Assembly (NCBI GenBank): GCA_035236585.1
Contig: CP141132.1
Coordinates: 47,557,880 to 47,621,879, forward strand
Source of the DNA: Warburgia ugandensis
Lineage: Eukaryota; Streptophyta; Magnoliopsida; Canellales; Canellaceae
DNA length: 64,000 nucleotides
Direction: 5' to 3'
Part shown: one piece after another, positions 27,099 through 39,852 of the stretch
How the letters are laid out: each line of letters opens with the position of its first letter
How positions within the stretch are numbered: position 1 is the stretch's first letter
Notes under the pieces: generated by a model
Seen by the model: the letters and a program-made list of their open reading frames with translations, nothing else
What the model was told of the DNA's origin: nothing
Databases searched by the model: none
Translations under genes and position numbers: made by a program

Positions 27099-29771
27099 TG
27101 TAATGACTCCAATTTTGTAATATTAAAATCCCAAGTTAGCAATGAAAAGTTCAGTTTTTGAAGATAAGGGCATTTTGGTCATTTCACTATTCACCTTGAC
27201 TGAACCCAGAAATTTGGTCCTAAAAATGGTACCATTAGGTGCACCTCAGAAAAAGGAATCCAACAAGACCAAAATCACCTAAAATAGAGTTAAAATCAGC
27301 AAGTTATGGCCCTTTGAAGATCAGGGGCAAAAATGTAATTTTTACAAAAAACGGATTTAGCCTGTAAAACACAGGGGCCCGTTTTGATACGGGCACCCTT
27401 CATCTTCAACCTCCTAGAGGGTTCTAGAACGGCGGTGATTGGAGGAGAAATCACCGCCATTCTGGAGGTTTCTCCACCGCCATTCAAGGGCAGTGAGAGC
27501 CCCCTCCAAAACCCTCTTATAGCTCTATAAATAGAGCTCTTGGGTGCCTCTAATGGCAGCCCAAAAGTTTGAAGAAAACCCGTTGTGGAGGAGTAACCTA
27601 GAGGGGAAACGAGGAGAGAAATCCAGCAACGAGCTAGGTATGCCCAAGATCCCTCAAAACCCATCTTCATAGTAGTTCTAAGATCAATTTTCCTAGGTTT
27701 TTGCATGAAAAATCATGCAAAATGGAACCCTGGAGAGCCACCAAGGACCCAGCTACGTCCCCTGGGCCGCACCGGTTCGACAGGGTCGAACCAGCGTGTC
27801 CTGAGGATGCCCTGGTCACCCAGACGACGAAACGTTCCAGCCGAAATGTGACGCGTCGATCGCGTCTGAGAAAAACCAACGGGTGCGTTCGGGGACGCGC
27901 CCATAAAAGAGAGAGACGGGAGGGAAGTTCAGCCCGTCTGCAGATGCGCCTGCTGAGGTGCATGCCATAGACATGCAGTGCACTAGCAAACCAAGATTTT
28001 TCCGTCTTAAGGAAGCTGGGGCACATGCCACTGACGCGCAGCACCCTAACATTCCGCCTTTCACTCTTAAGGCTTTTATGTATATGTGACACTAAAACGC
28101 TTATAACTTGAGATCTAGAGCTCCGATTGAGGTACCACAAAAGGCGTTGTGTCCGTGTCGACGACGTGGACACACCTAAACCATAAAATCCCTGATCAAG
28201 GACCAATCAAAGGTAGGCATGACCCTTAGAATAGGATGGTGGTGCATGGCCGCTAGACCTTTGGAAAACTAATAATACCAAGGCCCAATTAGGACCTTAG
28301 GACAACCATAGGTATAGGGATGGACCCTTAATGCCTAGGTGATAAGACCAACTACTCTAAAACCCATAAAAGATAGGCCAAACTAACCCTGATTCCCCAA
28401 ACCATGTTCAGGATGGTACGAGGATAGAGGGGTTAGCGCAACCTAGCTAGGTAGGTGCTCTATCGCTACTAGATTCTTTTAAAAGAACTATGATTGTTTT
28501 GAGAATACATGTTTTAAGTATATGACTTGTTTAGCATGACTTAATTCAGCATGCATGTGATAAATGCTTTATGTATAGACATGTTTTGTAAATAATTGTA
28601 TATACATTATGCATAGATATGTTTTGCAAACTATTGCATACATTGCATGATTTGTGAGCATTAAGTTCTTGCAAAAATTGCATGTCCTTGAGGGTTACCA
28701 AAAGGTGCTGGAGTGCCGAGGGCCAAGCAGTTGTGAGGGACCCAAAGAGGACAGGTTTTGAAAAAGAGATTTTTTGCTTCTTTGATCTTCTGTGATTTGG
28801 GCTAGTAAGCTCGTGGGTGCTATACCGAGGGGTTTGGGTTGGCAACCCAGCCTCTACCACTATTAGGTGGATGGGTACCACGCCCAAAAAGAGGCAACGT
28901 CCCTACATCGACTTCATGTGGTACAGGGGGCTACCACTGGTGTCACGGCACTGGATCAACATGTCATAGGCCCCGTGGAGGCTATGACTGAGTGTCCTCA
29001 GGTACCCAGGGACCACACGGCAAGGAGGTCGTGGGCATAGTTGGACCCTATGGTTTTTTGGACTTATTTGCATTGCATATGGCATGATATGAGGTTGGTC
29101 GACCATACCATACTAGATATCCATGAGTTGGATTCAATGAAGCATCTTATGCATATCATAATGTTATGATATATATGTATATGATACTTTTGATTTTGGA
29201 TTATGTAATCCTTTAAGTCGTTAGTATTTCAGTTTGACAATGGATTTTAATATCGATATTGAACTTGAGTACTCAGACATGCACATGTTTTGAAAGAGCA
29301 TATGATTTTAAAACATCTCATGCATTATAAAACTAGTAGTGATAGACTCCTACTGAGTATAGTATATACTCACCCTATCCTTAACAATTTTCAGGATAGT
29401 TCCACTCATAAATAGAAGACGTCTCAGGAGATATTAGTGCTACGAGCAAGTGAATAAACAAAGGAGACAACTATACATGTGAGTAAACTCTCTACCCTTT
29501 GGACATGTATTTGTATTAATTTACAGTTGGGCTGTGTGCTGTGACTGGATAGATCTGGGGAAAAACACTTATGATTTCTGAAGCTTTTTAAAAACTACTT
29601 TGATTATTGTGAAGGCAAATGACACTCTGGGTTTTCAAAAATGGGTTTAAAACCAAGGATTTTCCACTGCATTGCATGATTTTTATAAAATGGTTTTCAA
29701 ATAGGGATGCATCCCGCCTTAGGAATTAGATATTGCATTTAAAAATGCATGAGAAAACCCTGGTCGTCATA
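27099..29771 (+). mobile_element. Tekay/Del-like solo LTR inserted in RT, perfect target duplication
   Basis: A 2.67-kb LTR starting TGTAATGACTCCAATTTTG and ending AACCCTGGTCGTCATA. It is flanked by GTATT on both sides (27094-27098 and 29772-29776). Removing it and one GTATT restores the RT reading frame context (DGYSYY), so insertion is directly demonstrated. No internal coding region was found, so the element reduced to a solo LTR by LTR-LTR recombination. It has a TATA box at 27525 and a CpG-rich block at about 27730-27960. The near-terminal motif AAAAATGCATG is shared with the LTR ending at 61490. Confidence 0.88.
27525..27534 (+). promoter_or_regulatory. TATA box in solo LTR
   Basis: CTATAAATAG, about 425 bases after the LTR start and preceding the GC-rich transcribed-type sequence. 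This position suits a U3 promoter. Confidence 0.55.
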
Positions 29772-30620
29772 GTATTCTTATTATAACTAGATTCTTACAG
29801 CACCAGAGGATCAAGAGAAGAGTACCCTAACTTGTCCTTTTGGAATCTTTACCTACCGTTGCATGCCTTTTGGGTTATGCAATGCACCTGCGACTTTTCA
29901 ATGGTTTATTATGAGCATACTTGATGGTATAGTAGAGCCTTACTTAGAGGTGTTTATGGATGATTTCTTTGTATTTGGTTCCTCATTTAGTTAGTGCTTG
30001 AACCACCTAGAGTTAGTGTTAATGAGGTGTAAGGAGAAAATTTTAGTACTTAACTAGGAAAAATGTCATTTTATAGTGAAAAGAGGTATAGTACTTAGGA
30101 ATGTTATATCATAGAATGGGATTGAGGTAGACAAGGCTCAAGTGGATCTCTTCTCCAACCTTCCACTACCTCAGATGGTGAAGGATATTATATCATTTCT
30201 AGGGCATGCTACTTTTTATCGATGATTTATCAAAGACTTGCCCGTATGTAATCTACTCGATAAAAAGTCCACATTTGACTTTGGTAATGATTGAATGCTA
30301 TAAATTCAAATTGTCCTATGCACCTATTATTTGACTACCTGATTGGAGTGTACCTTTTGAGATTATATGTGACACCTCTAATTATGTGATTGGTATTGTT
30401 TTGGGGTAGTATATTGATAGATTACCCCAAATGATATATTATGCTAGTAGGACACTCAATGATGCACATCTTAATTGTTCCATCATAAAAAAAAGCATTG
30501 TTGGAAGTTGTGTATGCTTTGGATAAGTTTGGATCTTATTTACTAGGATCTAAGGTTAATTTCTACTCAAATCATGTTGCATTCTCATTTTCCAATAGAT
30601 TCCTTTCCAAAAAAGGAAGG
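29772..30620 (+). pseudogene. Athila-like RT C-terminal half and RNase H remnant
   Basis: Continues the RT broken at 27098. It reads APEDQEKSTLTCPFGTFTY, then MPFGLCNAPATFQWFIMSIL, then VFMDDFFVFG with the catalytic FMDD (about 29953-29964). Next are VDKAQVDLFSNLPLP and ISFLGHATFYR, then the RNase H entry VPFEIICDTSNYVIGIVLG, YYASRTLNDAHLN and a terminal YSNHVAF segment where the family has YSDHAAL. The order and wording match Athila/Tat RT-RH. There are in-frame stops (for instance TAG in place of CAG just after the SYYN motif) and frameshifts, so it is inactive. The FMDD aspartates survive. Confidence 0.85.
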
Positions 30621-31187
30621 TAGTGCTATTTGTCGTTGACTCATCAAGTTCCAAGTGAAATAAGATCTACGCAAGGAAAAGTACTTACCATTCGTTGGTT
30701 ATTAGGGGCATCCTAAAAATGTCCAAGTCAAAATATGGCTTTCAAGTTAAGTTCCAAATCAAGGAAAATCCTGAATATGACTCCAAATTGACAGGTTTCT
30801 TTGAGCTAATCCATACAGTTATGCACTCTTCATAAAGGAATCTATTTTATGAAAGATCCCAACTTTCGTGCTTTGGTCTCTCTCTTCACTTAAGTGAGTC
30901 ACGGGGGATCACCCCAATGGATAGCATATCAAGCCTTATTTGCAAAAGTTGGGGTCTCTTTTGCTAGTCAGGGTCTACATTCTTTATTACCAAAGGGATG
31001 CTCTTTGTCTCTAGCCTTTGTGACTATCTTTTCTATGAGGGCCTTCCTCACTAACGATGAGTTCATGTGAGCTACCTCACCTCCTATAAGATTAGATATG
31101 GAGGCCAATATGCCTGTGAAATAATTTCATCTGGCTATTCATATAGGGTGTTTAACACCTAAACGAAAATTCATTTCTGATGGGGAT
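30621..31187 (+). other. Unassigned tail of the Athila-like remnant
   Basis: Follows RNase H on the plus strand. Short open pieces exist, but I could not match them to integrase; the zinc-binding HHCC and the core motifs were not recognised. The block is truncated at 31187 by the LTR of element D. It could be rearranged pol or unrelated repeat. Confidence 0.35.
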
Positions 31188-33632
31188 TCATAGGTATAAA
31201 ATTATTATATAGAATACCTCTATATTTAGTAGGTTTTAGCTCTTATTTTGTCATAAAGATCACCAATTAGGGTGACTTCCACATTTTTCAAGATTAGGGT
31301 ACAATTGTAAAAAAAAAGGGTATTTTTGGCATTCCAAACCCTAAAAGATGGATAATTTCGAGTCCAAGCAAAGTATGGGTCCACCTGCTAAATTTATGAA
31401 ATCTAGGAGTTCAGAATGTAGAAAATGTGTCACTATCATTGTCAGCATAGTTAAAAACCCTGGAAGCATTGCCAAACCTTATCTGTGCAAAATGAGGTTG
31501 TATATATTAATACATAGGGTGGTAAAACTTCCATGAACACATGCATGCAATGCACCACCTTTGGAGAGCTTCTAAGTGAACCTCAATAGTCACACACATT
31601 AATGGAAACATGCATGGGGAGTACACTCCAGAATGGGACCACCTACATGTGTACCACAAACTTTCCTCATAAATGTGATGCATCCTACTTAAATCCATGT
31701 GAAACACATGAATGAATTAGTATATTTGGTGGAGGAAAATAAGGAGGAAGGAGAGAGACAAAAAACAGGAAGTCTACAGATAGTTTTTATCCAAAAATTT
31801 CAAGAAAAAAAGTAACTGAAATCATTCCACATTGAAGACCATGCTAAAGCAACCAATGAGAATACATTTGAGTTAGGATTGACTAATTGAAAGCATCTAT
31901 GTAAGAGAGAGAATACTAAGCCATAATTGGTGGAGAAAATTTTGATGGGCTGCCATCCATTTTTTAAGGAGGAGTTTTTTCATTTTCAAGCAGCTCTCCA
32001 TCTTATTTCATGTGGAACTCCCTTATATATTCTTCTTAAATTTGTATTGCATGTGAAATTAAAGGAAGGAGAAAAATATGGATGTTTGCTTGTCTTTTTC
32101 AAGCATCTCCCTCTTAAAAGTGTCTCATGTGAATCTTTGGATTGGTAAGCATATTTTATAGATAAGTGTTGTGCGTTGGAATAGGAGTTGAAAAGAGTTG
32201 CTTGTTGTCTTTTTCCAACAGCTCTCCCTTAAACAAGAAGCTCACATGGTATGCTTGCTGAGTGTTTTATCTTCTTCAAGTAGTTTCCCAATAGTAGTTT
32301 CTTAAGATTTGACAGTGGATGTAAATAAAAGGGGAAGCAACTGCTTCAGTTTTATTTTCATAAAGCAGATGCCCAATAACAAGAAGGGGACTTTTACACA
32401 TTAAAAACAAGGAAGAGAGTTGCTTGCTTATTTTATTTAATCAGCGCTCCATCTTAAAGGTGTAGACATGTAATAAAAATAAGTGGCGAAAATGTTTTGT
32501 TGCAAGAAAAAAAAAAGAGTGAGAAGCTTTGGGTGGTGCATGAAGTCTTAAGAGTTGTTGGATGATTGATGGGTTTAATGCATGAACGCGTTGGAAAGAA
32601 GATAGGATGAGGGAAATCTAAGGGAATATGGGTTGGCTTGTAATCCAAAATGAGTTGAAACTAAGTTGTGCATGTAATCCATGTCATTTGGTGAGTTATT
32701 CTTCTCAGGTTTGTGGCTATTAGGTGGTGTCCTATGTGCTTCTTGAGTGACACAACAAGTATATGGCACTGCATAGAAGATGAAAGTGTGTGGTAGTGCA
32801 GGTTGGAGTGGGTTCAATGACAAAGTTGGTGATATCTCTTTTATTCCATAAGGCTTTAGTTTGTTTCGTTTATGTGTTGTTTAATTTTGTATTTGAATTT
32901 TTGTAATCCTATAAATTTGAAGCAATGAAAGTTCTCTTTTCTTTCCATTATTATTAAGGTCTTTATTTTATGCTCATGTTACTTATGCTTTTGTTAGATG
33001 TTAGATGTAGTTTAATTTTACTTATGCATGTATGTTAAATTAGTCACCTAGGCATAACAATGAATAGAATGTTCCAATAAAATGTTGTTAAGATTAGGTT
33101 ATTATAAGTTAAGATAGTACTTTAATATAAATATTGTAATCAAGCACTTTGGGTTTACTTACTTGGTTATTACTTGAAATAAAGGGATGCCAAGTATAGT
33201 AAGAAAGAGGGGCTATATGAGAATCTTTGATAATTGATGCCCTAAGAAGGCCGGCTATACTTTGAATAAGTATAATGCCATGCTAAGAAACTAGTATTAA
33301 GAAAATATTTAAGTACATCTTTAAACTAAATATTTTTCATGTTTTAGAAACATTGGGCTCCTAATTTCATGAGTAAAAATAACCTAGATAGCTTAATCCT
33401 TAAAATATTTTATTTCTAATATATTGAATTTTTAATTCCTAGGCTTAGGTGTGATTTTTAGCATATTTAGATAATTATCTTAGTTTAATAAATCATTTGG
33501 CTAGGTTAAAGTAGTTAAACTAGGCTTTAATTAAAATCCATTTATTAATAGAGTCTTTGTGGATAGACCTATACTTGCTGTGTCTATGCTATAGTGGACT
33601 CGTGCACTTGTAATTATTTTTAAAGAACATCA
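31188..33632 (+). mobile_element. Element D 5' LTR (Athila-like)
   Basis: A 2.45-kb LTR paired with 53668-58580. Shared points include ATAGGTATAAAATTATT at the start, GAAGCAATGAAAGTTCTCTTT (about 32920), GGGGCTATA...GAGAATCTTTGAT (about 33210) and TGTCTATGCTATAGTGGA near the end. The first base pair is decayed (TC for TG). It ends ACATCA at 33632, immediately followed by a primer motif. Left flank GGGAT resembles GGGAG after the other LTR (58581-58585), consistent with a 5-base target duplication with one change. Confidence 0.78.
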
Positions 33633-33659
33633 AGTTTTTAGTTCCTTCACCAAGGACTT
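33633..33659 (+). promoter_or_regulatory. Element D primer-binding region
   Basis: AGTTTTTAGTTCCTTCACC followed by AAGGACTT, directly after the LTR. It corresponds to the Athila/Tat TTTTTGGCGCCGTTGCCGGGGACTT motif with substitutions. It fixes D as a plus-strand element. Confidence 0.68.
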
Positions 33660-34483
33660 GCAAAGGATTTTTAGTTAAAATCTAGGTTAATTACTTTATC
33701 ACTAGTCATAGATTTTAGGATTGCATTCAATTTACTTGCATTTTGCATTTTATTTCCATTATTCCTATGAATGTTTTAGTACTAACTTCTATTTTTTTTA
33801 TTTTTTACAAGAATTTGGAGCTAGATTTGAAGGAAGTTAGGATAGTTTATAAATTTTTATTTTGAGTGAATTGTAGTGAGGACATGAATATTTTTTATTT
33901 AATTATAGTTTATTCAATTTAAAAGGGTTGTAATAATATAGGTAAAGGGTGAGCCATTCTAACTCGAAAGAGGAAGTGGCATGTACATGAACCCACCCTT
34001 ACATAAAAAGACTTTATATAGGCCTCCATTGTAAGCTTTTCTAATCTTCGTACATTTTCTAGATTAGGACTTGCATAATAGTTAGTTTTGCATTGTGGTT
34101 GGCAATGAATATCATATAGCTTGCACTCATAAAGTAAATGTTGCATATTAATTGGGACTTTGGATTAGCTGCACCTCTTACCAAGGGATAGGTCAAGCTC
34201 GGATACAACTCACAGACATATGCTATTAGGTAGACTCATTAGTTTACTAATTTTCTTACATTTTTAGGGATCGTTTAATGCTTTAAGGATTATATGATTG
34301 ATTAAACTATCATGCTATGTGGAAAATAATTAATAAGGGCACTCACTCCCTACAAGATCAAGGGTGGATTTCATCACCGTCCCTTGGCGCACCTAGGTTA
34401 ACCATCTCCTAACACAACCCTAGCCTTGTACTATTAATTTAAAATCAATCTAGAAGAGACCTTAGTAGCTTAAGAGCTCATAA
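33660..34483 (+). other. Element D leader, no gene
   Basis: AT-rich untranslated leader between the primer site and the B2 insertion. The minus-strand frame at 33919-34146 has no recognisable domain. Confidence 0.5.
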
Positions 34484-37400
34484 TGTGATGACCCGGGTTT
34501 TTGTAACACGTTTTGTAATGTATTTTGAAAGGCAAGGCCCTTAATAGTGTAAAAGAAATTCGCAAAACAAAGCAGCGAAAATTCTTTTCTTTAGAACTTG
34601 TTTTGCAAAACCCAAGTCATCACTTCATACATAACATAAGTAGAATTTTGTACAAGATAAAATTCCATTGAAGGAATATACTTTTATTAAATTCCAGAAT
34701 CCATCCAGTGGTTCATAGTACAACCAAATCTATTACAATGCTTGTCCAAATTACATAATCCAAAACTCAAGCTCACCATACAATAAAACTCTCAACAAAG
34801 CAAAATACACGTCTTCAAGGGTATACCTTGAAGATTATTTTCTTCAAGTCTTCTATCATCTTGAGCTCCTAACTCTCCTTCCTTGTATCTGAGATATTGC
34901 AACATTTACAATATCTTAGCAAGCAATGCTTGGTAGGGGATTCAACAAGCATAATAATTGGCAATGTAATTCCAATACTTCATATTCCCATTATCCCTAA
35001 ACATTTTCATGTCTCTACTCTTTACTCTGTAAGTTATGTACATCCATATATGTACATACTATACATGAGTAAATCAGTTAAATTTATGAAAGTAGTCAAA
35101 TATCATTCCCAACTAAGCTGATCAATTCTCTCCATTATGAGAATTCAATATTTCAACTAATCTTACACTGAGAATTTCCCTTATTGGGAAATATTGGTAA
35201 TATACAATTACCTAGCATTTCATTATGCTAAAACATAAGGCATTTCACTATGCCTATTCTCATATGCATCATAGTGCAAAATAATCAAAAGGGCTACCAT
35301 GCTGCAGTCTGATCCGTACTAGCTCGCTCAGATAACTACCCTGTTCACCACTGATATCATGGTGGAAAATATTATGTCACTGCCCATATGGGGGAAACAA
35401 GACTTTCATAGTGGTGGCCTTCTCATAATTGCTCCCACCTGACTTTTAACCTCTCATAGGGCAAGGTATCATCAAATTTCAAGGAGTGGGTGGCCAAACC
35501 CTTATAACTCCTCTAGCATAGCATTCTCCTAGGCTTATGCCTATTAAAACAAACTCACAAGCCTCCAAGCTTGTATGTAAAATAGATTATATATATATAT
35601 ATATCAGACCATCTGTCTGTTTACTTAGGGCTAAAATATTTTCTACTTCCTTATTCACTTATACTCTAGTCCTTAACCATCTTATATGTGTTTGGTTGGA
35701 TCATAAGGTTTTCAAGGGTTTTAATACAAGTATTAACATTACTCTTGTCAACATAAGGTCATGAGTTCAATCATGTATATCCCATGTAACTGCATTCATC
35801 AAATCCTCTTACCTTCAAGGAGTGATCCCTTTTCCCAAATCTTCCATGATCCTAACTGATGTATGTAATCTGTACTTCCATACATATAGTCAATATATAG
35901 ATTATGAACAATCCTATTGATTACTAGATTTGATATTTAGAATGATCTTTAGATCATTCATATCTAAGTATTTTTCTATCTCTAAGTCTTTGTGTATCCA
36001 TCTCCTTGATCTTGATCTTTCATAGATCCATTGATACACTTGTTGATAAACATCAAGGTCCTAGATCTTTTATCATGTAGTTCTTCTTTGATCTAAGTTC
36101 AATTATTGGATCATCCTTAAGGAGGATGATCTTAGTTTTCTTCCTTAAATCATCTTTGATCAAGGGTTTGGATTATCTAATCTAATGAACTAGAACATGC
36201 ATACTAAGTACAATATAATATTCTTATTCTTATTGTTCTTGATCATCCAAGATCTAATGGATCTTGTTTGATCGTCTTTATCTTACTTACATTTTTTATT
36301 AGGGTTAGGTAATTTACTAACCTTTTATGCTCTTACTATTATTATTCAACCAGTTAATGTTTTGCTGGTTGAAGGTAACTTATTTAAGCCTAAGTCTAGA
36401 CTACTCTTATTTCCAATTGGCTAAGGCTTACTAGCTGAATGGGTGAACACAAAGTGGTTACTACAATCCTCATGTAAGGAGGCATTTAGACCTCATAAAC
36501 GTCAACGGAAGGTAGGGGAAGAGCGAGGCTCTATTAGATAACCCCCTTAACCATTATGTTCAACATTCACTAGAGTAACCATAGCTCAACCTTTCATAAG
36601 GTTCCTATAAGCATGTTGACCCTAAGTACTCTTTCTAATTGATTTTAATTAATTCCATGAACATTCACAATGTCATTCATGGGGTTTATTATTCTCCTAG
36701 TTTGGGCCAAGGATTTGATAATCCTTATACTGTCCTACTAACTATAGCCCTTACTAATGTTAAGTCAAAGTCATTCCCTCCTCTTATGTGTTCATGAAAC
36801 TCTAATTTCCAATTAGATTATATTTTGGTGATTTATGCTCATTATATCTCAACCACTACTTAACATTTGAATCTACTAATAAAATTTGACGACAATTAAA
36901 TCATAAGCTTTAAAGCATAATTCTAATATAAATTTAACAAATTTTTATACTAACATGCTCCTTATGAATGTAACTTAACCTAATGGAATAAAATTATACT
37001 TAAACTAGCATGATCCTAAGTTACAATGGCATGATATCATACTAACTTGGTCCTAAATTACACTTGCATAAAATCACACTAAAATACCCCTAAGGTAATT
37101 AAATCTAGCAACCTATGATAACAATCTAATTATATGTCATGCTAAGGTCTAAAAGTTACACTAGCATGCTTTATAACAAAAATCATAATTAAAATGCTAT
37201 TATCAATTAATAAAAAATGAAACTAATTACATTAATCTTTTTAGAAACCTTCACTTATGATCCAACCATTAGATCTTAGATCTTTTCCTTTTGATTAAGG
37301 GTTTTAGTTATATTTAGGGGGTTTTCTTTATTAAGGTCCAAAGATCATATTGATTCATTTTTGTCATAATCCAGCCATGGTCTCCTTAGATTTCATCATA

Positions 37401-37839
37401 TCAACATCCATTTCATCCATCCCAAGATCTAATCACACTAGATCTTAGGTCCCTTTGTAATTTTTAGGATTTTTCTACCCTAGTGGGTAGATCCCTTAAT
37501 ATCTCTTAGATATGTCCAAATAAACCATTTATATAACTTAATTTTAATATTATATCATTATTAAAACATATTTTCAAGATCTGATCATCTCAAATCTTAA
37601 AGATCTTGGCAATTGGAAACTTGATTCCTAAATACAAAATTTTTTATTATATATTTTCTCCATTTTATTATTTCATAAGAAAATAGAGGTTTTAATATTT
37701 CCATACCTTCTTTCCGATCTTGATTTGGAGTTCATATGACTCCAGAATTAGATCTGGAAGTTTACAATCCATTCCTAGGGCCTATATTTGATCTGGGTCC
37801 ATTGGAATGGACGGCCTAGATTAATTGGCAAACGACTCG

Positions 37840-38125
37840 GTTCGTTGCTAATCCATTGCGGAGGCGCTATGGATGCTCCCACCCAGGACGTCCACGGACG
37901 CAGGAGGGACGAACGGAACGCTCATCGTTCGCGCGCCCATAACAAGGACGCGAGACGGGCGCGTCCACTCGGGATATTTGTCAATGCGCGGTTGTCCCGC
38001 TTGGAACAACATCGTATGCATAGTGGTTGTGGAAACACTTCAGCGTGCAGCATTTTCGTGCTGTGTTGCGCTCGGCATCCTGGGCGTCGTCCGATCGGGA
38101 GATCGACAGTCCGTTCTAGACCGTC
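37840..38125. other. CpG-rich block within B2
   Basis: A sharp local change to GC- and CpG-rich sequence (for example GTTCGCGCGCCCATAAC near 37928 and ACGGGCGCGTCC near 37953) in otherwise AT-rich, CpG-poor DNA. The open frames here on both strands (37788-38189, 37873-38148, 37922-38128) result from the scarcity of stops in GC-rich sequence; no domain is recognisable. Confidence 0.8.
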
Positions 38126-38745
38126 CAATCAATCCCCCATCATTTTAGGGCTCAAAACTTATCCGATCTTTGTCAAACTTCTACCCTAGGGGTTTTGGAC
38201 CCATCTGGATCAATTGGTAGGGTCAAAATTTTCATATGAGCCCTCAATCATCATGAATTAAAGGTTATGCTGTTTGCTTTATTTTTACCATTTTATTACC
38301 AAAATAAATTATAGTAGAATAAAAATTTCATAAAACACTAGTAAACATGTACATAAAGTATTCCCACATACCTGATTGGAAAGAAAATGTCGGTTATATG
38401 TCCAATTTAAAAGAATACCCTTTTGATGAAGATATGGCCCAAGATCCACCTTTCTTGCAATTTTCGTTGTTTGAACTGTTGGATCTCGAAATTGATTTGG
38501 GGATTTTATAGCTAAGGTATGGTAGGAAGTTTTGGATGGTGAGATTTGTGATATTAGATCTGGAACGGAGTGCCTTATTGAGCTTACGTCTCTTGTTCCA
38601 ATCTAGAGAGAAAAAGAAAATGAAAAGTGGGAGATCTCTTGAGAATTTTGGTTTTCTGGGGATGGATCTAGGTCTAGATTTGTAGGAAAAATGAAGAAAA
38701 TTTTGTGAAAATTTTATGAGCATTTTTGGAGGATTTTTGGGGCTG

Positions 38746-38754
38746 TATTTATAG
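38746..38754 (-). promoter_or_regulatory. TATA box in B2 LTR
   Basis: CTATAAATA on the minus strand, about 580 bases from the LTR start, the same spacing as the TATA-like box in B1. Confidence 0.5.
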
Positions 38755-39330
38755 GCACTTTAGGTCTTCTTTCATGATGAAGTGTAATAATGATGGTTCA
38801 TTTTTTATTATTAATTTAGCATTGGATTCTCCCATGCTCCATTTTTCTTCCCCAAGACCATTTGGTGTGGTTTGACCCATGATTTCACGTGGGCTGCCCA
38901 TAGGATTTGTTTTTGGGTCCCTTGTGGGCCCCACATGGTGTAAAAAGACCATTTTGCCCTTTATGTATAAAAATTAGGGTTTTAGTCCCATGATCTCGGT
39001 TTGAGTGTACTTAGTGGCATTGGATTTGTATTTCTTAGTAAATTGTAAATTTTGATGTCTCAGATTTTGATTTTTGGATAAAATTACTATTTTACCCTTT
39101 TGTCCAAAAAATGAAGAAAATTAAGGATTTTCTTCCGATTTCAGAATTTGTCGTGCTTACAGTCATTCTGAAGGGTTTGCTAAATTTAATTTCAATTGTG
39201 CATGTCTTATTCTTTGATTATACTTTTATAAGAAGTATATTCTAAATAACCCTAATATTTCAGCCCTAAATTTCTGAAACTCAAACTTTATTAATTTTCT
39301 CAATCAATTACAAAAATTGGGGTTATTACA

Positions 39331-39625
39331 CATCGGACCCTCTTGGAAGGAGGCAACCTATTCCACTCCTGTGGGCCCTTCTTGATCAGCTACATTTGTA
39401 TTTAAAGGACTAGCTCTGCCAACAAATTTGATGACTCAAATCAACTATAGCTTACCAAGGAGGGTTTAAAGTGGTTGATCAAGGTACAATATAACTAGTA
39501 AGCAGTGGTACAAGCCTGGAAGAGAGTAGCAGCTACCTAGGTTAATAATAACCTAAAAGTCACTCCACCAAAGAATTAAATTTCATGCCCTTCAATGAGC
39601 ATCATACAGCTTAAGGTCCCCTTAC

Positions 39626-39669
<44 letters not shown>

Positions 39670-39852
39670 CTCTTTCATTGTATACAACAACTTGTTTTTG
39701 TTGTATATAATGTAGAGTCCACTACACTAGGTACTAGTGTATGTTGGCTTGTCGATCATAGAACCCAAACATAGTGCTTTTAGATCAAAAGATTTAACAA
39801 ACCACAAGGAACATGTTAAAGTGTCAAGTAGGTCAATCACCTTGCCTTAGAC
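39331..39852 (+). other. Element D, sequence before the gag remnant
   Basis: Continuation of D after B2. No reliable coding motif was seen, though by position it should hold leader or the N-terminal part of gag. A GA microsatellite lies at 39631-39667. Confidence 0.45.
39631..39667. repeat. (GA)n microsatellite
   Basis: About 18 GA units, then AACAC. It is unrelated by position to the GA tracts inside the family A LTRs. Confidence 0.95.

Larger units (their letters stand above)
34484..39330 (-). mobile_element. Tekay/Del-like long LTR unit, copy B2
   Basis: Reads TGTAATAACCCCAATTTTTG...CGGGTCATCACA on the minus strand, 4.85 kb, and is an inverted relative of B1. Flanks are CATAA on the left and CATCG on the right, so a target duplication is only partly preserved (CAT). 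It splits element D between leader and gag. No gag or pol was found inside. It keeps a TATA box (38746-38754) and a CpG-rich block (37840-38125). Both termini are better preserved than in B1, suggesting it is the younger copy. Confidence 0.7.

Noticed and set aside
27296-27706. 136-residue minus-strand frame in the solo LTR
   Set aside because: Antisense to the presumed LTR promoter region, no domain, and not shared with related LTRs.
27667-28206. 179-residue minus-strand open frame, the longest in the window, plus overlapping frames on both strands
   Set aside because: It lies in the CpG-rich block of a solo LTR where stops are rare by composition; all frames are long there and no domain is visible.
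30621-31187. Athila integrase
   Set aside because: It is in the right place, but no zinc-binding or catalytic-core motif could be recognised in any frame.
37788-38189. 133-residue plus-strand open frame with overlapping 91- and 68-residue frames
   Set aside because: Same cause: a GC-rich block inside the B2 LTR, with low-complexity arginine-rich translations and no motif.
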